Shown here in pieces: positions 1 to 9,433 of a stretch of 64,000 bases of DNA. The stretch covers positions 286,461 through 350,460 of the forward strand of contig RXJH01000002.1 of NCBI GenBank assembly GCA_003987725.1, written 5' to 3'. Numbering within the stretch: position 1 is the first letter of the stretch; the number at the start of each line of letters is the position of its first letter. A model generated the notes under the pieces. It worked only from the letters and a program-made list of their open reading frames with translations, had not been told where the DNA came from and did no database searches. The DNA is from Hyphomicrobium sp. (lineage in GTDB: Bacteria; Pseudomonadota; Alphaproteobacteria; Rhizobiales; Hyphomicrobiaceae). A program made the translations under genes and the position numbers.

Positions 1-624
1 ATCGACGCCGCTGGCACGGTATTGAGCGCCGAGACGGCACATTTCAATCAAACTTACCTCAGAACCGGGGAGTATCTCGACCGCATCCAAAGCCTTTGGT
101 TTTCTGCGCTTTCGTTGCAATTACCGAGTGATGGCTACGTTCTGAAGACCAGCTTGGCGAAGCAGGCTGCGACGACGATGCCGCCCTCTCCCGGATCAGC
201 CGTCGATGTCGCATTTGCTCTGCGCCTGGCGGAAGTAAGCGGCGACGCATCGATCTTCGCCAGCTCCGTCACAACGCATCGCTATCGCTTGACCCCAGGT
301 GCCGAGACGGAACGCCTGGATCACCTTCCGATCTTCACGATACTGCAGCAGATGACAGTCCCCGACGCTTACAAGGACCTTCAGAAGCAGCGCTTGGCCA
401 TCTTCCTGATTGCCGCGATCAACGAGCGGCTGAGCCGAGGCGACGTCAAGACCGCACGCGAATTGATCCTCTCGCAGGAATATCCAGCTTCCCAGCGCTG
501 GCGGCCCATGGGCATTTTTCACACCGCTGCCGCCCATCTACGATTGCCGCCGTCAGTCGTCCGCGTACCGTACGTCATCAGCGGCAACAGGCGATTTGCG
601 CACCGGAGTTCGGCGAAGGCCTGA
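1..624 (+). CDS. Probable glycosyltransferase, C-terminal part (cut by window edge)
   Basis: The reading frame is open from the first base, so this is the C-terminal end of a longer gene. The visible 207 residues include a stretch (SAVDVAFALRLAEVSG, then a YRLTPGAE-type segment) that resembles the acceptor side of GT-A family 2 glycosyltransferases. No DxD motif is visible because that part lies outside the window. It is followed by other exopolysaccharide genes, which supports a role in sugar-chain assembly. The family call rests on weak similarity and context; it could be another exopolysaccharide-associated protein. Confidence 0.45.
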   Translation: MDAAGTVLSAETAHFNQTYLRTGEYLDRIQSLWFSALSLQLPSDGYVLKTSLAKQAATTMPPSPGSAVDVAFALRLAEVSGDASIFASSVTTHRYRLTPGAETERLDHLPIFTILQQMTVPDAYKDLQKQRLAIFLIAAINERLSRGDVKTARELILSQEYPASQRWRPMGIFHTAAAHLRLPPSVVRVPYVISGNRRFAHRSSAKA

Positions 625-652
625 CCGACACTCCTGCCCAGGAACAACCGCG

Positions 653-1837
653 TTACAAACCGTTTCGGCAAACCAGATCGTTCAACGCCGACGCGTAAGT
701 ATGACGGCCAAGATATGACAGGAATTCCGATTTCGCCGCGCGAGCACGTACCATCGAAGCGCCCATATCAGATCTGATCTTTTGCAGTTCGTGCGCCGCG
801 GCCGCAACCGAAGGCTCTGCCCACATGGCATCAAAAACCCCGTGGTACGCGGGATCATTGTCGGCGAACGCGATGAGGTCGTAAGGAATGACCGACATCT
901 TGTCATCGGAACAAAAATCGACATTACCCGACCACCCTGTCGCGATGACGGGCACTTCCATGAGGATTGCCTCCGCGATCGTCAGCCCGAAGCCCTCTGA
1001 CCGATGCAGTGAGATATAGACATCGGACGAGCGATAAAGTTCACAAAGCTGCTCGTCCGTCCATATTTCATCAATGACTTTGATGTTCGGGCTTTGCAAG
1101 ATCTCGTTCTTGATGATCGCAAGATCCTGCGGATAACGCTTGCCTTGCGAGGTCTTCAAGATCAGTTCCGCTCTAGCATCGTTGCCGAATGCGCCTCTGA
1201 ACGCACGTATAACCGCGAGCGGATTCTTCCTCTCGAACGAGGATCCCAAGTTGAAAATCGACAGCACGCGGAACACGTCACTGCTGGATTTTGGCGAAAG
1301 AACTTTACCCATCTCCAGTTCGATGGGATGGGGAACGGTCAACACCGGCTTTGAGGTGTAGCGCTCGATCGTCCGCCGGCAAAACGTGCTAGGCACCATG
1401 AAGGCGTCGACGAAACGGATGGCATCGATCCAATCCCGTGGCAGACATTCTAGCTCCCACGCCCAGTAGGCAATATTGTAGGATCGATAATATGAACCAA
1501 GCCCGGCCTTGATTATCCCCGGCAGCAGCATCGGCGCATTCAAGTGAAAAATCGAAACCGTCGTTCGCAGGTGACGATGTCCGCGCGCGTAGGCAACATC
1601 GTCTCCGGTCGCATAAAGATCCGAGACATCGCGCGTTGAAAACTCCCAGCCGTAATCAGCAAGCTGCCGAATGCAGAGGCGTGCGGAGCGACCTAATCCC
1701 GAAGCCGAGGACAGGAGCCCCACGATTTTGATTTTCGCCGGCGTCTCTCGAAGTGTACCGCGCGCAACCGGCATCACCCTCGGCAGAACGTGCCTCCGGA
1801 CTAAGCGGATGGACTTTCTGAACAAGTCACGTTGCAA
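653..1837 (-). CDS. Glycosyltransferase family 4 (GT-B fold)
   Basis: This ~390-residue cytoplasmic protein would transfer a nucleotide-sugar to the growing exopolysaccharide repeat unit. The N-terminal Rossmann half starts with an SSASGLGRSARL glycine-rich acceptor loop. The C-terminal donor half contains the GT4 signature SLHRSEGFGLTIAEAILMEVPVIAT, with the expected E-x7-E arrangement. Length matches the family. The longest frame starts with TTG at 1837 and has no clear ribosome binding site; an ATG at 1774, just behind GAGGG, is an alternative. It is convergent with the upstream partial gene and divergent from the initiating sugar transferase. The sugar specificity cannot be read from the sequence. 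Confidence 0.85.
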   Translation of the reverse strand: MQRDLFRKSIRLVRRHVLPRVMPVARGTLRETPAKIKIVGLLSSASGLGRSARLCIRQLADYGWEFSTRDVSDLYATGDDVAYARGHRHLRTTVSIFHLNAPMLLPGIIKAGLGSYYRSYNIAYWAWELECLPRDWIDAIRFVDAFMVPSTFCRRTIERYTSKPVLTVPHPIELEMGKVLSPKSSSDVFRVLSIFNLGSSFERKNPLAVIRAFRGAFGNDARAELILKTSQGKRYPQDLAIIKNEILQSPNIKVIDEIWTDEQLCELYRSSDVYISLHRSEGFGLTIAEAILMEVPVIATGWSGNVDFCSDDKMSVIPYDLIAFADNDPAYHGVFDAMWAEPSVAAAAHELQKIRSDMGASMVRARAAKSEFLSYLGRHTYASALNDLVCRNGL

Positions 1838-2322
1838 GATCGGTCATCTAAAAATGCAGGAACCTATGCTCACGTATCGCTGCGCTGAAATTATGAAACG
1901 CAAACAGACCGTCAGTGGTGCGATCATTTAAGGTACCGGTTCGCTGGACAAAAAGACGCATTAGCCAAGCTTTAACTTCGGTTGTTGTTGGCTTAGGTTT
2001 TTTTTGCGGTGCAACCGCGAACCTCCGCTGAGTCAGTTTCAACTCGGAGAGCGGATTACTTCGAAAATATTTTGAAGACGCAAAACCAAATAACGAGCGA
2101 AAAGAAGGCAAGTAGAAGAAACGCATATAAGCGAATTCTTCCTCTGTTGATGCGAGCAGAAACCGCCAGTTTGGCGGCGTCAGAAGACGACTGGATCTTC
2201 TCTTCCGCAGCACTCTTATTTTGGTCGCTGGAATTGATCGCCGGTTGAGTGGATTTCATTTTTTTCTACTGCCTGAGCAGATCTCTCATCTGCGCGGTTT
2301 ATATCTATTTGGAGGATCGTGC
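1838..2322. other. Divergent intergenic region of the exopolysaccharide locus
   Basis: This stretch lies between the minus-strand GT4 gene and the plus-strand sugar transferase, so it should hold both promoters. I find no convincing gene; short frames here lack ribosome binding sites and recognisable domains. It is locally AT-rich. An AAAATATTTT palindrome flanked by CTTC and GAAG, with one bulged G, lies at 2059-2077 and could be an operator, but I recognise no regulator for it. Confidence 0.5.
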
Positions 2323-3036
2323 ATGCATTTCCGCACAATCGCTGATCCGGCAACCGCTCCGCCTACTGAATATTATCGGCATCGCGCGCTTCCCAACTCA
2401 TCTGAATCAACTGCGCAAGCACCATTATATTTGCGGGCCGCTCGAGCCAATACCTCTGTTCTGAAACGTTCATTGGATATCATCGTATCGGCTGGCTTAC
2501 TAGCATTTCTGGTTCCGTCGCTGGTCATAATCGCGATTCTCATTCGCCTGGAATCCGATGGACCCGCCTTGTTTCAACAGAGGCGCTTCGGGCGCGATGG
2601 CAAAGTTTTCATTTTATATAAATTTCGTAGCATGCGCGTGCAGGAATGCGATGGCTCCTTTGTTCAAGCCCGAAGTGGCGATCCACGCGTCACGCCTCTC
2701 GGTCATTGGCTTCGTCGATCCAGTGTTGATGAGTTGCCCCAGCTCTTCAACGTCTTGAGAGGCGACATGTCCTTGATCGGTCCGCGCCCTCATGCTCTCG
2801 CGATGGACCAGCACTATGCTCGCATCATTCCCCGCTATTCCGATCGTTTGCTCGTCAGGCCCGGCCTTACCGGCTTGGCGCAGATCTCCGGTTTCCGCGG
2901 CCCCACGAACACGATCGAGGACATTTCAAGGCGATTAGGGCGAGATCGCGCTTATGTGCGCCGCTGGTCGTTCATGCTGGATCTCAAAATTTTGGCGCGC
3001 ACGCCTCTTTCCCTGTTCGGACCCAATGCCCTCTGA
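2323..3036 (+). CDS. Undecaprenyl-phosphate sugar phosphotransferase (ExoY/WcaJ-like)
   Basis: Bacterial sugar transferase family enzyme that starts exopolysaccharide repeat-unit synthesis by moving a sugar-1-phosphate onto undecaprenyl phosphate at the inner membrane. A membrane helix (LDIIVSAGLLAFLVPSLVII, about residues 49-70) is followed by the catalytic core with FQQRRFGRDG, KFRSM, DELPQLFNVLRGDMSLIGPRP and RPGLTGLAQISG. Those are the conserved KFRSM, DELPQ and GPRP family motifs. I chose the ATG at 2323 (238 residues) over an upstream in-frame start because GGAGG sits 7 bases before it. The length matches short ExoY-type enzymes without the multi-pass WcaJ N-terminus. The Wzz/kinase gene follows 41 bases downstream. 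Confidence 0.92.
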   Translation: MHFRTIADPATAPPTEYYRHRALPNSSESTAQAPLYLRAARANTSVLKRSLDIIVSAGLLAFLVPSLVIIAILIRLESDGPALFQQRRFGRDGKVFILYKFRSMRVQECDGSFVQARSGDPRVTPLGHWLRRSSVDELPQLFNVLRGDMSLIGPRPHALAMDQHYARIIPRYSDRLLVRPGLTGLAQISGFRGPTNTIEDISRRLGRDRAYVRRWSFMLDLKILARTPLSLFGPNAL

Positions 3037-3077
3037 CCAAGGACTTTAGTGGCACGCGGGAATAGAAAGGCGATTTG

Positions 3078-4730
3078 ATGCTGGTTCGGAACCACGATGC
3101 TCAAAAAGCCTCGGCCCATTCCAGCCAATTTCTGTGGGACACGATTGCACGCCACCGGCCCATATTGATCGCATTTCCGTTGCTATTCCTAGGCCTGTCG
3201 GCAATCTACGTCTCTACAAGAGGTTCGAGTTTCACGGCAACCTCGCGATTGGTCGTCGACAATCGCGTGCTCCAATTCAACCCGCAGGAAGCATTCCTTC
3301 CGACGTCGTCGATCAGCGCACCGTTGCTGCAGAGCCAGGTTGCAATCCTTCAGTCCGACAAGATTGCGTTGAGCGCTATCAGGTCGCTGGGTCTGACCAA
3401 AGATCCTGAGTTCCTGCCGCCAAACTTCACCGGATCGGACGAAGAGAAGGAACTGCAGGTTCTTGAGAATATTCAGAACAAAATTCATGCAAGCCGCATC
3501 GGCGAAAGTTATCTGATTGACGTACGCGCCACGTCCACTGATCCGGTCAAGGCCGCCAAAATCACCAATGCCCTGGTCAAGGCCTATCTTGACGATCAAA
3601 CGAGCTCCAATGCGGACGTTGCAAATGCCGTCAGCCCATGGCTTCGCAGCAAAGTCGCTTCACTCGGGACAATGGCGCGTGTGGTCAGCGAAGCGACACC
3701 GCCGCTGAAACGCGACCAGCTGCCGAACCGGCTCATTCTGGTGCTCGGATTGGCGTCGGGATTGATCTTCGGATTCACTTTGGCGTTCGCGCTCGACTGG
3801 TTCGACAACCGGATAAAAACGCGAGAAGCGGTCGAAAAGGTATGCGGCGCCGAATGCTTCGGCATGCTCCCCTGCATGAAGAAAAAGCCGTGGTACGCAA
3901 GATTGGGCCTACGCAAACGCTCGGACTCTGCGCTTCCTGGGCGTCAGACTGTGGAGGACGAACCTTCGCTCCTCTGGGCAGTAGATCATCCACAGAGCCA
4001 CTTTGTTCACGCCTTGAGAAATACCCGCGCCGCAATTCTCGAACAAAAGGAAAGCAATCCCGTCGTCATCGGCATCACTTCTCCCGCCGCAGGAGAAGGA
4101 AAGTCTGTCGTCGCTGCCAATCTTGCGCGGCTGATGGCCATCCCAAATCGGAAAGTGCTCCTCATCGATGCGGATCCCTACGGCGCCGGTCTCACCGCGC
4201 TGCTCGCACCAACCGCTCTCGCCGGACTGGCGCAAGCTCTCGACGGCCACTATCTGACTGACATGCTTTGGACCTGCGATCGGACGGGGCTACAATTTCT
4301 TCCTAACCCTGCGGGCGATCATCGCGCTCGTCCGGGTTATCCCCTCAGTGCCGCGAACCAGGAATTCTTCAGCAAGCTCGCGCAAGAGTACGACTGGATC
4401 TTTCTCGATCTGCCGCCACTCGATCCCGTGCCCGACGTTCGCGAAGCTCAGCCGCTCGTTCAGGGAATGTTGCTCGTTCTCGAATGGAATAAAATCTCGG
4501 CCGGCCGGCTACATATGCTGTTGGATTCTGCGGGCCCCGTAAGGTCGAAGCTCATCGGCGTGCTGTTCAACAAGGCCGGCGAAAAGATGTTTCGCAAGCA
4601 GCGCTCATCGTCTCCGCCACTCAAGATGCCAGTTCGCAAGACGAGAAAGACCGGAACGGACACTCCGGCGGTCGGCGGCAAACAGACGTTTCCACCGGTC
4701 GCTCATGTCGAATGGACATCGGGAGAATGA
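3078..4730 (+). CDS. Wzz-type polysaccharide co-polymerase / BY-kinase fusion with shortened periplasmic domain
   Basis: ExoP/Wzc-like inner-membrane protein that controls chain length and export, 550 residues. Membrane helix 1 is at ~28-46 and helix 2 at ~217-240. The cytoplasmic bacterial tyrosine-kinase domain has Walker A SPAAGEGKS (~335-342), Walker A' VLLIDADP (~360) and Walker B IFLDLPP (~441). Two features are odd. The periplasmic domain passes directly from SPWLRSKVASL to ARVVSEATPP (~186-206), so the long coiled coil of the family (ExoP is ~780 residues) is absent. There is also no C-terminal tyrosine cluster for autophosphorylation. The ATG at 3078 is preceded by GAAAGG. The end overlaps the region of the next gene's ribosome binding site. 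Confidence 0.88.
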   Translation: MLVRNHDAQKASAHSSQFLWDTIARHRPILIAFPLLFLGLSAIYVSTRGSSFTATSRLVVDNRVLQFNPQEAFLPTSSISAPLLQSQVAILQSDKIALSAIRSLGLTKDPEFLPPNFTGSDEEKELQVLENIQNKIHASRIGESYLIDVRATSTDPVKAAKITNALVKAYLDDQTSSNADVANAVSPWLRSKVASLGTMARVVSEATPPLKRDQLPNRLILVLGLASGLIFGFTLAFALDWFDNRIKTREAVEKVCGAECFGMLPCMKKKPWYARLGLRKRSDSALPGRQTVEDEPSLLWAVDHPQSHFVHALRNTRAAILEQKESNPVVIGITSPAAGEGKSVVAANLARLMAIPNRKVLLIDADPYGAGLTALLAPTALAGLAQALDGHYLTDMLWTCDRTGLQFLPNPAGDHRARPGYPLSAANQEFFSKLAQEYDWIFLDLPPLDPVPDVREAQPLVQGMLLVLEWNKISAGRLHMLLDSAGPVRSKLIGVLFNKAGEKMFRKQRSSSPPLKMPVRKTRKTGTDTPAVGGKQTFPPVAHVEWTSGE

Positions 4731-4732
4731 CC

Positions 4733-5986
4733 ATGCGTAGGGCCTTCATGCGGATCGCATTTGGAGTAACGCTCCTTTTCACTGGCGGTATGGCAACACC
4801 GCTGTGCGCAGCTGATTACGCGTTGGATACGGGCGATAAGCTCCATATCGCCGTTCACGATTGGCCGGATCTCACAGGCGAATTCAACGTCACGGCAACA
4901 GGCACGATCTTTTTGCCTATGATCGGCGAAATTCCGGTGAAAGGATTTACCGCCTCCCAAGTCGCGACCAAAATCGCGACAGAGTTGCAGCAACGGCAGA
5001 AATTGAACGACCTCCCGAGCGCAACGACAGAAATTATTCAGTTCCGCCCCTTCTATGTACTTGGTGACGTCCAAAGCCCCGGATCTTTCCCATTTCAACC
5101 GGGCTTGACCGTGATGCAGGCCGTGAGCGTTGCCGGGGGATACTATCGCCTCGTCGATGTCGCGTCCTTGCGCCTCGAGCGCGACGCCATTGCTGCCAAG
5201 GGAGACATCGACGTCTTGCAGACGCGCATGAAACAGCTCCAAGCGCGCCAGATAAGACTATCCGCCGAGCAAAGCGGAGCTAAGGAACTCGTATTTCCAT
5301 CTGAATGGATGAAGGAGGATAGTTCCTCGCCCGAAAGGCGCCTTGTCGCCGAAGAGCAAGCCATATTTACGACGAACAACGATAGTTTCGCACAGCGCAA
5401 AGCGACCTTCGATCGCTTTCACGAAATTTATGAAGGTGAGGTAACCTCGATCAAACAGCAGATCGAAAGCGAACGCCAGCAATATAGGTCCGTGCAGGAC
5501 GAGCTGACGAGCGTTACGAGCCTCGTCGCACAAGGCTTGACCCAGAAGCCACGCAAGCAATCACTTGAACGCACGTTGGCGCAGGTATCGGGAAATATCC
5601 AAGGCTTTAATACCCTCGTACTTCAAGCCCAGCAAAACATAAGCCAAACTGAACAGGCAAAGCTCGATCTGCTGGTGCAAAGGTCCGAACGGATCAATCG
5701 GGACACGCAGCTGACACGCGCTGAAATCGACAGCACCAAAGCCAAGATCGAGACGGCAAGGCGACTGGTGTACGAAGCTCAGATAGCGACGCCGGAATCA
5801 ATTTCTCACACGTCCAAGGCGCGCTTTCTCGTCGCCAAACAAGGACAGGGCGAACCTACGGAGGTCAGCGCCGGCACAACGCTCCAACCGGGTGACGTCC
5901 TGAACGTCGAGCGCACCTATGCCGGACCTCCTCCAGCTGAAGCCGTCCTGAACCAACCGAGTACAAGGGAATCTGCGCAGAACTAA
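4733..5986 (+). CDS. Periplasmic/outer-membrane polysaccharide export protein (ExoF/Wza-like)
   Basis: Exports the polymer across the periplasm and outer membrane with the co-polymerase encoded upstream. A signal peptide (~1-26, cleavage near CAA-DY) is followed by a Poly_export domain (YALDTGDKLHIAVHDWPDLTGEF) and an SLBB-type segment (FYVLGDVQSPGSF...GLTVMQAVSVAGGY). A long predicted coiled coil follows (~145-345), then a second SLBB-like end (AGTTLQPGDVLNVERTY). The ~417-residue length and coiled coil match rhizobial ExoF rather than the shorter Wza. The start at 4733 fits GGGAG at 4721-4725; ATGs at 4712 and 4727 are alternatives, the latter giving an ATGA overlap with the kinase stop. 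The coiled coil here may compensate for the one missing in the upstream protein; that is inference. Confidence 0.88.
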   Translation: MRRAFMRIAFGVTLLFTGGMATPLCAADYALDTGDKLHIAVHDWPDLTGEFNVTATGTIFLPMIGEIPVKGFTASQVATKIATELQQRQKLNDLPSATTEIIQFRPFYVLGDVQSPGSFPFQPGLTVMQAVSVAGGYYRLVDVASLRLERDAIAAKGDIDVLQTRMKQLQARQIRLSAEQSGAKELVFPSEWMKEDSSSPERRLVAEEQAIFTTNNDSFAQRKATFDRFHEIYEGEVTSIKQQIESERQQYRSVQDELTSVTSLVAQGLTQKPRKQSLERTLAQVSGNIQGFNTLVLQAQQNISQTEQAKLDLLVQRSERINRDTQLTRAEIDSTKAKIETARRLVYEAQIATPESISHTSKARFLVAKQGQGEPTEVSAGTTLQPGDVLNVERTYAGPPPAEAVLNQPSTRESAQN

Positions 5987-7251
5987 GCGCAAGCCAAGTC
6001 ATCTTCAGGCTCAGGTTTGATCGCCGCCCCGTAGAGGAACCACAGAAAGGCCGCGGACTTGATCGAAAAGAGAGAATAGCTGACGAGAAGATTGAGCCCA
6101 ATGAAAAGAGCAACGGCGTGTGTAGCGCGCCGAATGCGTAATTGGCGCTCCAAGTCGGGCACACGGTCGCTTGCCACGAGCGTCGTGAACAACCAGACCA
6201 GACATGCTCCAAGCAGTGTTTGCGTGACGATCAGATAGGTCAGTCCGCTATCGAGATTCCGGCTGATCCTGCCCCACTCGGCCATGCCGATCACGTCCGA
6301 AAAATTTAGGTTGCGCGCAAGCGCCATCGTCTTGGCGACGCGACCGCCAAAGTCATCCAGCATCGGATCTGGATGGAAGAGACGAGTACCGATCGCGCCA
6401 AGGACCACAACGCCCGGCAAGTAAAATACCGCTGACCGTGAAGGTAGTTTCGAAGCGATTGGAACCAAGGCAAGTATCAGCAGCGATGTGACGGTGGCGA
6501 AACGGCCGTCGCATGCAAACAACAAAAAAGCCGTCGACGCGATGAACCAAGCCCGCTTTTGCAGCGAAATTGTCGGCCAAAAGGCAATGAGCAGGATGAC
6601 GATGATGCAGACGTAATTCCCAAGCGAAACCGGCTCGAGGAAGATCGAGGAAACGCGATGAATATCGAGAAAGGAAAAAAAACGCTCACCCGGCCGGGTC
6701 GCACTGATGAAGAGGGAGGAATCCGAGTTCCAGAATTCGTCCGAAGCGTAATTGCGCGAATTTATGTAATAGCTTCTGACATCAAAAATAGTCGAGAAGA
6801 GGTCTGGATTGGCCACCTCCAAGACGGCAAAAAACACAATTATGAAGTGAAGCTTTAGAAACAGCGATACGGGGTTCCGGGAATATCGCAACCCCAGCAT
6901 CAGAAAGACAGGGATCGACAGCACGTCGCGGATATTCTTTGCCGCCAGCTCATCTCTGAATAAGCTTATAATGAGGCCCAAACCGACAAACAAAAGCATG
7001 AGCACCAGCCAAGGGCGGTCATGCGGGCCGAGCGTCAAAACCAAAAGAAGTGTACTGAAGAAAAAAATCATCAATTCTGCCGCAATCACTTCGCCCGTCG
7101 TGACAGCTGTGATGTGCGCGTTGATGACGGCAAGCATCGCATTGAAAGCCAACGTTACGATCATGATGCCCGCGATCAGGCGATCTACGGCCTCGCGCGA
7201 GAGTCCGCGCGATTCAAATCCGGCATCCGCGTCATACCGCCCGTAACTCAC
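5983..7251 (-). CDS. Wzy/ExoQ-like exopolysaccharide polymerase (multi-pass membrane protein)
   Basis: 422-residue integral membrane protein with about ten to twelve hydrophobic helices and a larger non-membrane loop in the middle (~150-205), the layout of O-antigen polymerase/ligase proteins. The sequence is poorly conserved, as is usual for Wzy. The assignment rests on topology plus its place among flippase, co-polymerase and transferase genes that otherwise lack a polymerase. It starts with GTG at 7251, one base after the stop of the GT26 gene, so the two are probably co-translated. Its stop overlaps the convergent ExoF-like gene by 4 bases. Confidence 0.75.
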   Translation of the reverse strand: MSYGRYDADAGFESRGLSREAVDRLIAGIMIVTLAFNAMLAVINAHITAVTTGEVIAAELMIFFFSTLLLVLTLGPHDRPWLVLMLLFVGLGLIISLFRDELAAKNIRDVLSIPVFLMLGLRYSRNPVSLFLKLHFIIVFFAVLEVANPDLFSTIFDVRSYYINSRNYASDEFWNSDSSLFISATRPGERFFSFLDIHRVSSIFLEPVSLGNYVCIIVILLIAFWPTISLQKRAWFIASTAFLLFACDGRFATVTSLLILALVPIASKLPSRSAVFYLPGVVVLGAIGTRLFHPDPMLDDFGGRVAKTMALARNLNFSDVIGMAEWGRISRNLDSGLTYLIVTQTLLGACLVWLFTTLVASDRVPDLERQLRIRRATHAVALFIGLNLLVSYSLFSIKSAAFLWFLYGAAIKPEPEDDLACA

Positions 7252-7252
7252 C

Positions 7253-8014
7253 CTAGGACTTCCTTCGTGACGCTGAGGTAGTTATGCGCTCTAGGGCGAC
7301 CGCAGCGAGAAAGCAGATGACATCGACGGAGTATCGCTTCCAAAGACGCAATGGCTCCTGCGCCAGGCGGAATAGCCACTCACACCTGGCATCCTGAAGC
7401 CAACGTGGCGCCCGCGTCACCATGCCGGCCTCAAAATCCAGGTACGCACCGATGCCGAGGGCGAGAACTCCGGAAGCCGATAATTTCTCCGACATCCACT
7501 GTTCCTGTTTGGGATTGCCGAGCGCAACCAGAACGACTTTTGCATTCACACGCTTGACGGCCTCAGCCGCCGCATCGGCATCGTCATGGTAGCCGTCGCG
7601 GATCCCGCAGATATCCGCGTCATACTTCTGAATGAGATTTTCAGCCGCCCGGCTCACGACCTCGGGCCTCGAACCATAAAGAAACACGGGTGTTCTTTTC
7701 GGCAGCCGCCTCAGCAATTCCGGAGTGAAATCGGTTCCGTTCAAGTTTTCGGGAAATCGCTCGCCATATAAAATTTGCGAAGCAATATCGACGCCAACGC
7801 CGTCGTTCAAAATGAGCATACCACTGAGTTGCCGGCGGAGTCGCGCATCACGCCTGGCCTTCATCAGTAGATTGGCGTTCGCAAAGGCCACGGCGACAGA
7901 TCGGGACGCACGGAGGTTTTCAATGATGACCTCGAGAGCTTCCGACTTGTTGAGAATGGCGACAGGAACACCTAATATTTCTCGGCTAGGAAATTGCGGC
8001 AAAACAGTTTGCAA
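7253..8014 (-). CDS. WecG/TagA/CpsF family glycosyltransferase (GT26)
   Basis: 253-residue soluble GT26 enzyme that adds a sugar to a lipid-linked intermediate at the inner face of the membrane. Family motifs are visible in order: LNDGVGVDIASQILYG, NLNGTDFTPEL (the TD pair is the conserved catalytic region), FLYGS, VVLVALGNPKQEQWM, LALGIGAYLDFEAG and the basic C-terminal RAPRWLQ...EWLFRL. The longest frame starts with TTG at 8014, 9 bases after AGGAG that overlaps the end of the upstream GT4 gene. It lies in a minus-strand operon GT4-GT26-polymerase. Confidence 0.9.
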   Translation of the reverse strand: MQTVLPQFPSREILGVPVAILNKSEALEVIIENLRASRSVAVAFANANLLMKARRDARLRRQLSGMLILNDGVGVDIASQILYGERFPENLNGTDFTPELLRRLPKRTPVFLYGSRPEVVSRAAENLIQKYDADICGIRDGYHDDADAAAEAVKRVNAKVVLVALGNPKQEQWMSEKLSASGVLALGIGAYLDFEAGMVTRAPRWLQDARCEWLFRLAQEPLRLWKRYSVDVICFLAAVALERITTSASRRKS

Positions 8015-8032
8015 TATCCCAACTCCTCAGCG

Positions 8033-9154
8033 TCAACATCCGCTTGCAATAACGTCGCGGTACATCGCTTCAATTCGAGCGGCAGCAGGCGGCCAGGCAC
8101 ATTTCAATGCAAAATTCCGAGCCTGATCATGCTCCTGCTCAGGCAAAGTACTTTCCCAATCGAGAAAGCGTTCGGCGGCGGCTTCAGGGTTGCCGAAATC
8201 GAGCAGCAAGCCCGCCCCCGAACGTTCGAAAAGCTCTTCAAAAGCCGAATTGTTCTGCATCACCGGCAACAGCCCGGCAGACATACCCTCCACTTGCACC
8301 ATGCCGTAGCCTTCGTAGCGGGAAGCCGAAACGGTATACCCGCAGTCCTCGATCAGAGCCTGGAGGTCCGCGCGATCGAGATACCCGAAGCGGATAATGG
8401 ATTGAGGCAATTCCGCAGAGCGGATTCCCTCAGTTAAACGTTGAAGATCCGCGGGCGTTCCGGATCCGACGATAAAGAGCTTTCTATTCTTGTCGGCATT
8501 GATGATCTGCCTGAAAAAGGGAATCAGACGATCAACGGCCTTGTTTTCTGCAATTCGGCCCCAATAGATGAAATTCCGGCGCCCCCCATAAAGCCATGGG
8601 AACGGTTCGACAGGATTCGGCAAGACCTCGGACCTGATGCCGATCTCGCCGAGCTTGACCTGATCGTTACGGCTTACGGCGAAAATCCGTTTCGCCCGTG
8701 ACAGCGTCGCTCGCGAAATCGTCTTGAAGTAAAATTGTTTGATCGAGTTGAACTTGTGTGTGTGAAAGAAGAGGCCGTGCGACGTCACCACGATCGGCGG
8801 AATTCCGAGCCAGCGATAGAGACTGATAAGATCCGTAAGCTGATCTAATGCGTGCAAGTGTATGAGATCGTACCTGCGCAACAACCGCGGCGATACGAAC
8901 GGGATAAAAAAGCGGCTAAAACCGACGTATCGCACACGCACGACAACCGCATGATTGATGCGCTGGATTCTTTTCAACTTGCGAGATGATCCGAAGACAC
9001 GATCCAGGGTAAGCACCGTTACCCTGGCGGAACCGGACTGCCGCTCGACAAGTTGGCTTACATATTCTTCGAGTCCTCCGATGGAGGGTGGATACTGACG
9101 AACAACATGCAGCACACGCAGTGCTGGCTTCGAGTACGTATCCATGGCAGCCAC
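8033..9154 (-). CDS. Glycosyltransferase family 4
   Basis: ~370-residue GT-B enzyme, first gene of the minus-strand GT4-GT26-polymerase operon. The N-terminal half has HVVRQYPPSIGGLEEYVSQL, the typical GT4 acceptor loop with GG and E. The donor half has FIYWGRIAENKAVDRLI and then SRYEGYGMVQVEGMSAGLLPV, corresponding to the E-x7-E signature. The frame begins with GTG at 9154; an ATG three codons later (9145) is an equally good start. Substrate unknown. The stop lies 18 bases before the next start, with that gene's ribosome binding site between. Confidence 0.88.
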   Translation of the reverse strand: MAAMDTYSKPALRVLHVVRQYPPSIGGLEEYVSQLVERQSGSARVTVLTLDRVFGSSRKLKRIQRINHAVVVRVRYVGFSRFFIPFVSPRLLRRYDLIHLHALDQLTDLISLYRWLGIPPIVVTSHGLFFHTHKFNSIKQFYFKTISRATLSRAKRIFAVSRNDQVKLGEIGIRSEVLPNPVEPFPWLYGGRRNFIYWGRIAENKAVDRLIPFFRQIINADKNRKLFIVGSGTPADLQRLTEGIRSAELPQSIIRFGYLDRADLQALIEDCGYTVSASRYEGYGMVQVEGMSAGLLPVMQNNSAFEELFERSGAGLLLDFGNPEAAAERFLDWESTLPEQEHDQARNFALKCAWPPAAARIEAMYRDVIASGC

Positions 9155-9433
9155 TCGCGCAAAACATTTCGAACGCGCTGCCCACCCAAGAAGACTCTAG
9201 CTTCAATTGAAGTGAGAGTAACCGCGAAGAGCTGACGCAGGGTTCTGCGTCCTTCGACAACTATCAAAAAATACTGCGTAAACGGATCGCGAGCGAAACG
9301 TCACTTTTAGATTCCAACACGGGCGAGCTTTGCGTCCAAGCCAGCGCTCAAATGTCCCGTTGCTCGTCTCATCATTCTATTTCCTCATCGCGCCGGTGAT
9401 CGGCTTCGCAAGCGTAACGACACAGCAGGGCAT

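Noticed and set aside
1848..2213. 121-codon minus-strand frame upstream of the GT4 gene
   Set aside because: Lies in AT-rich divergent promoter DNA, has no start signal and no recognisable fold.
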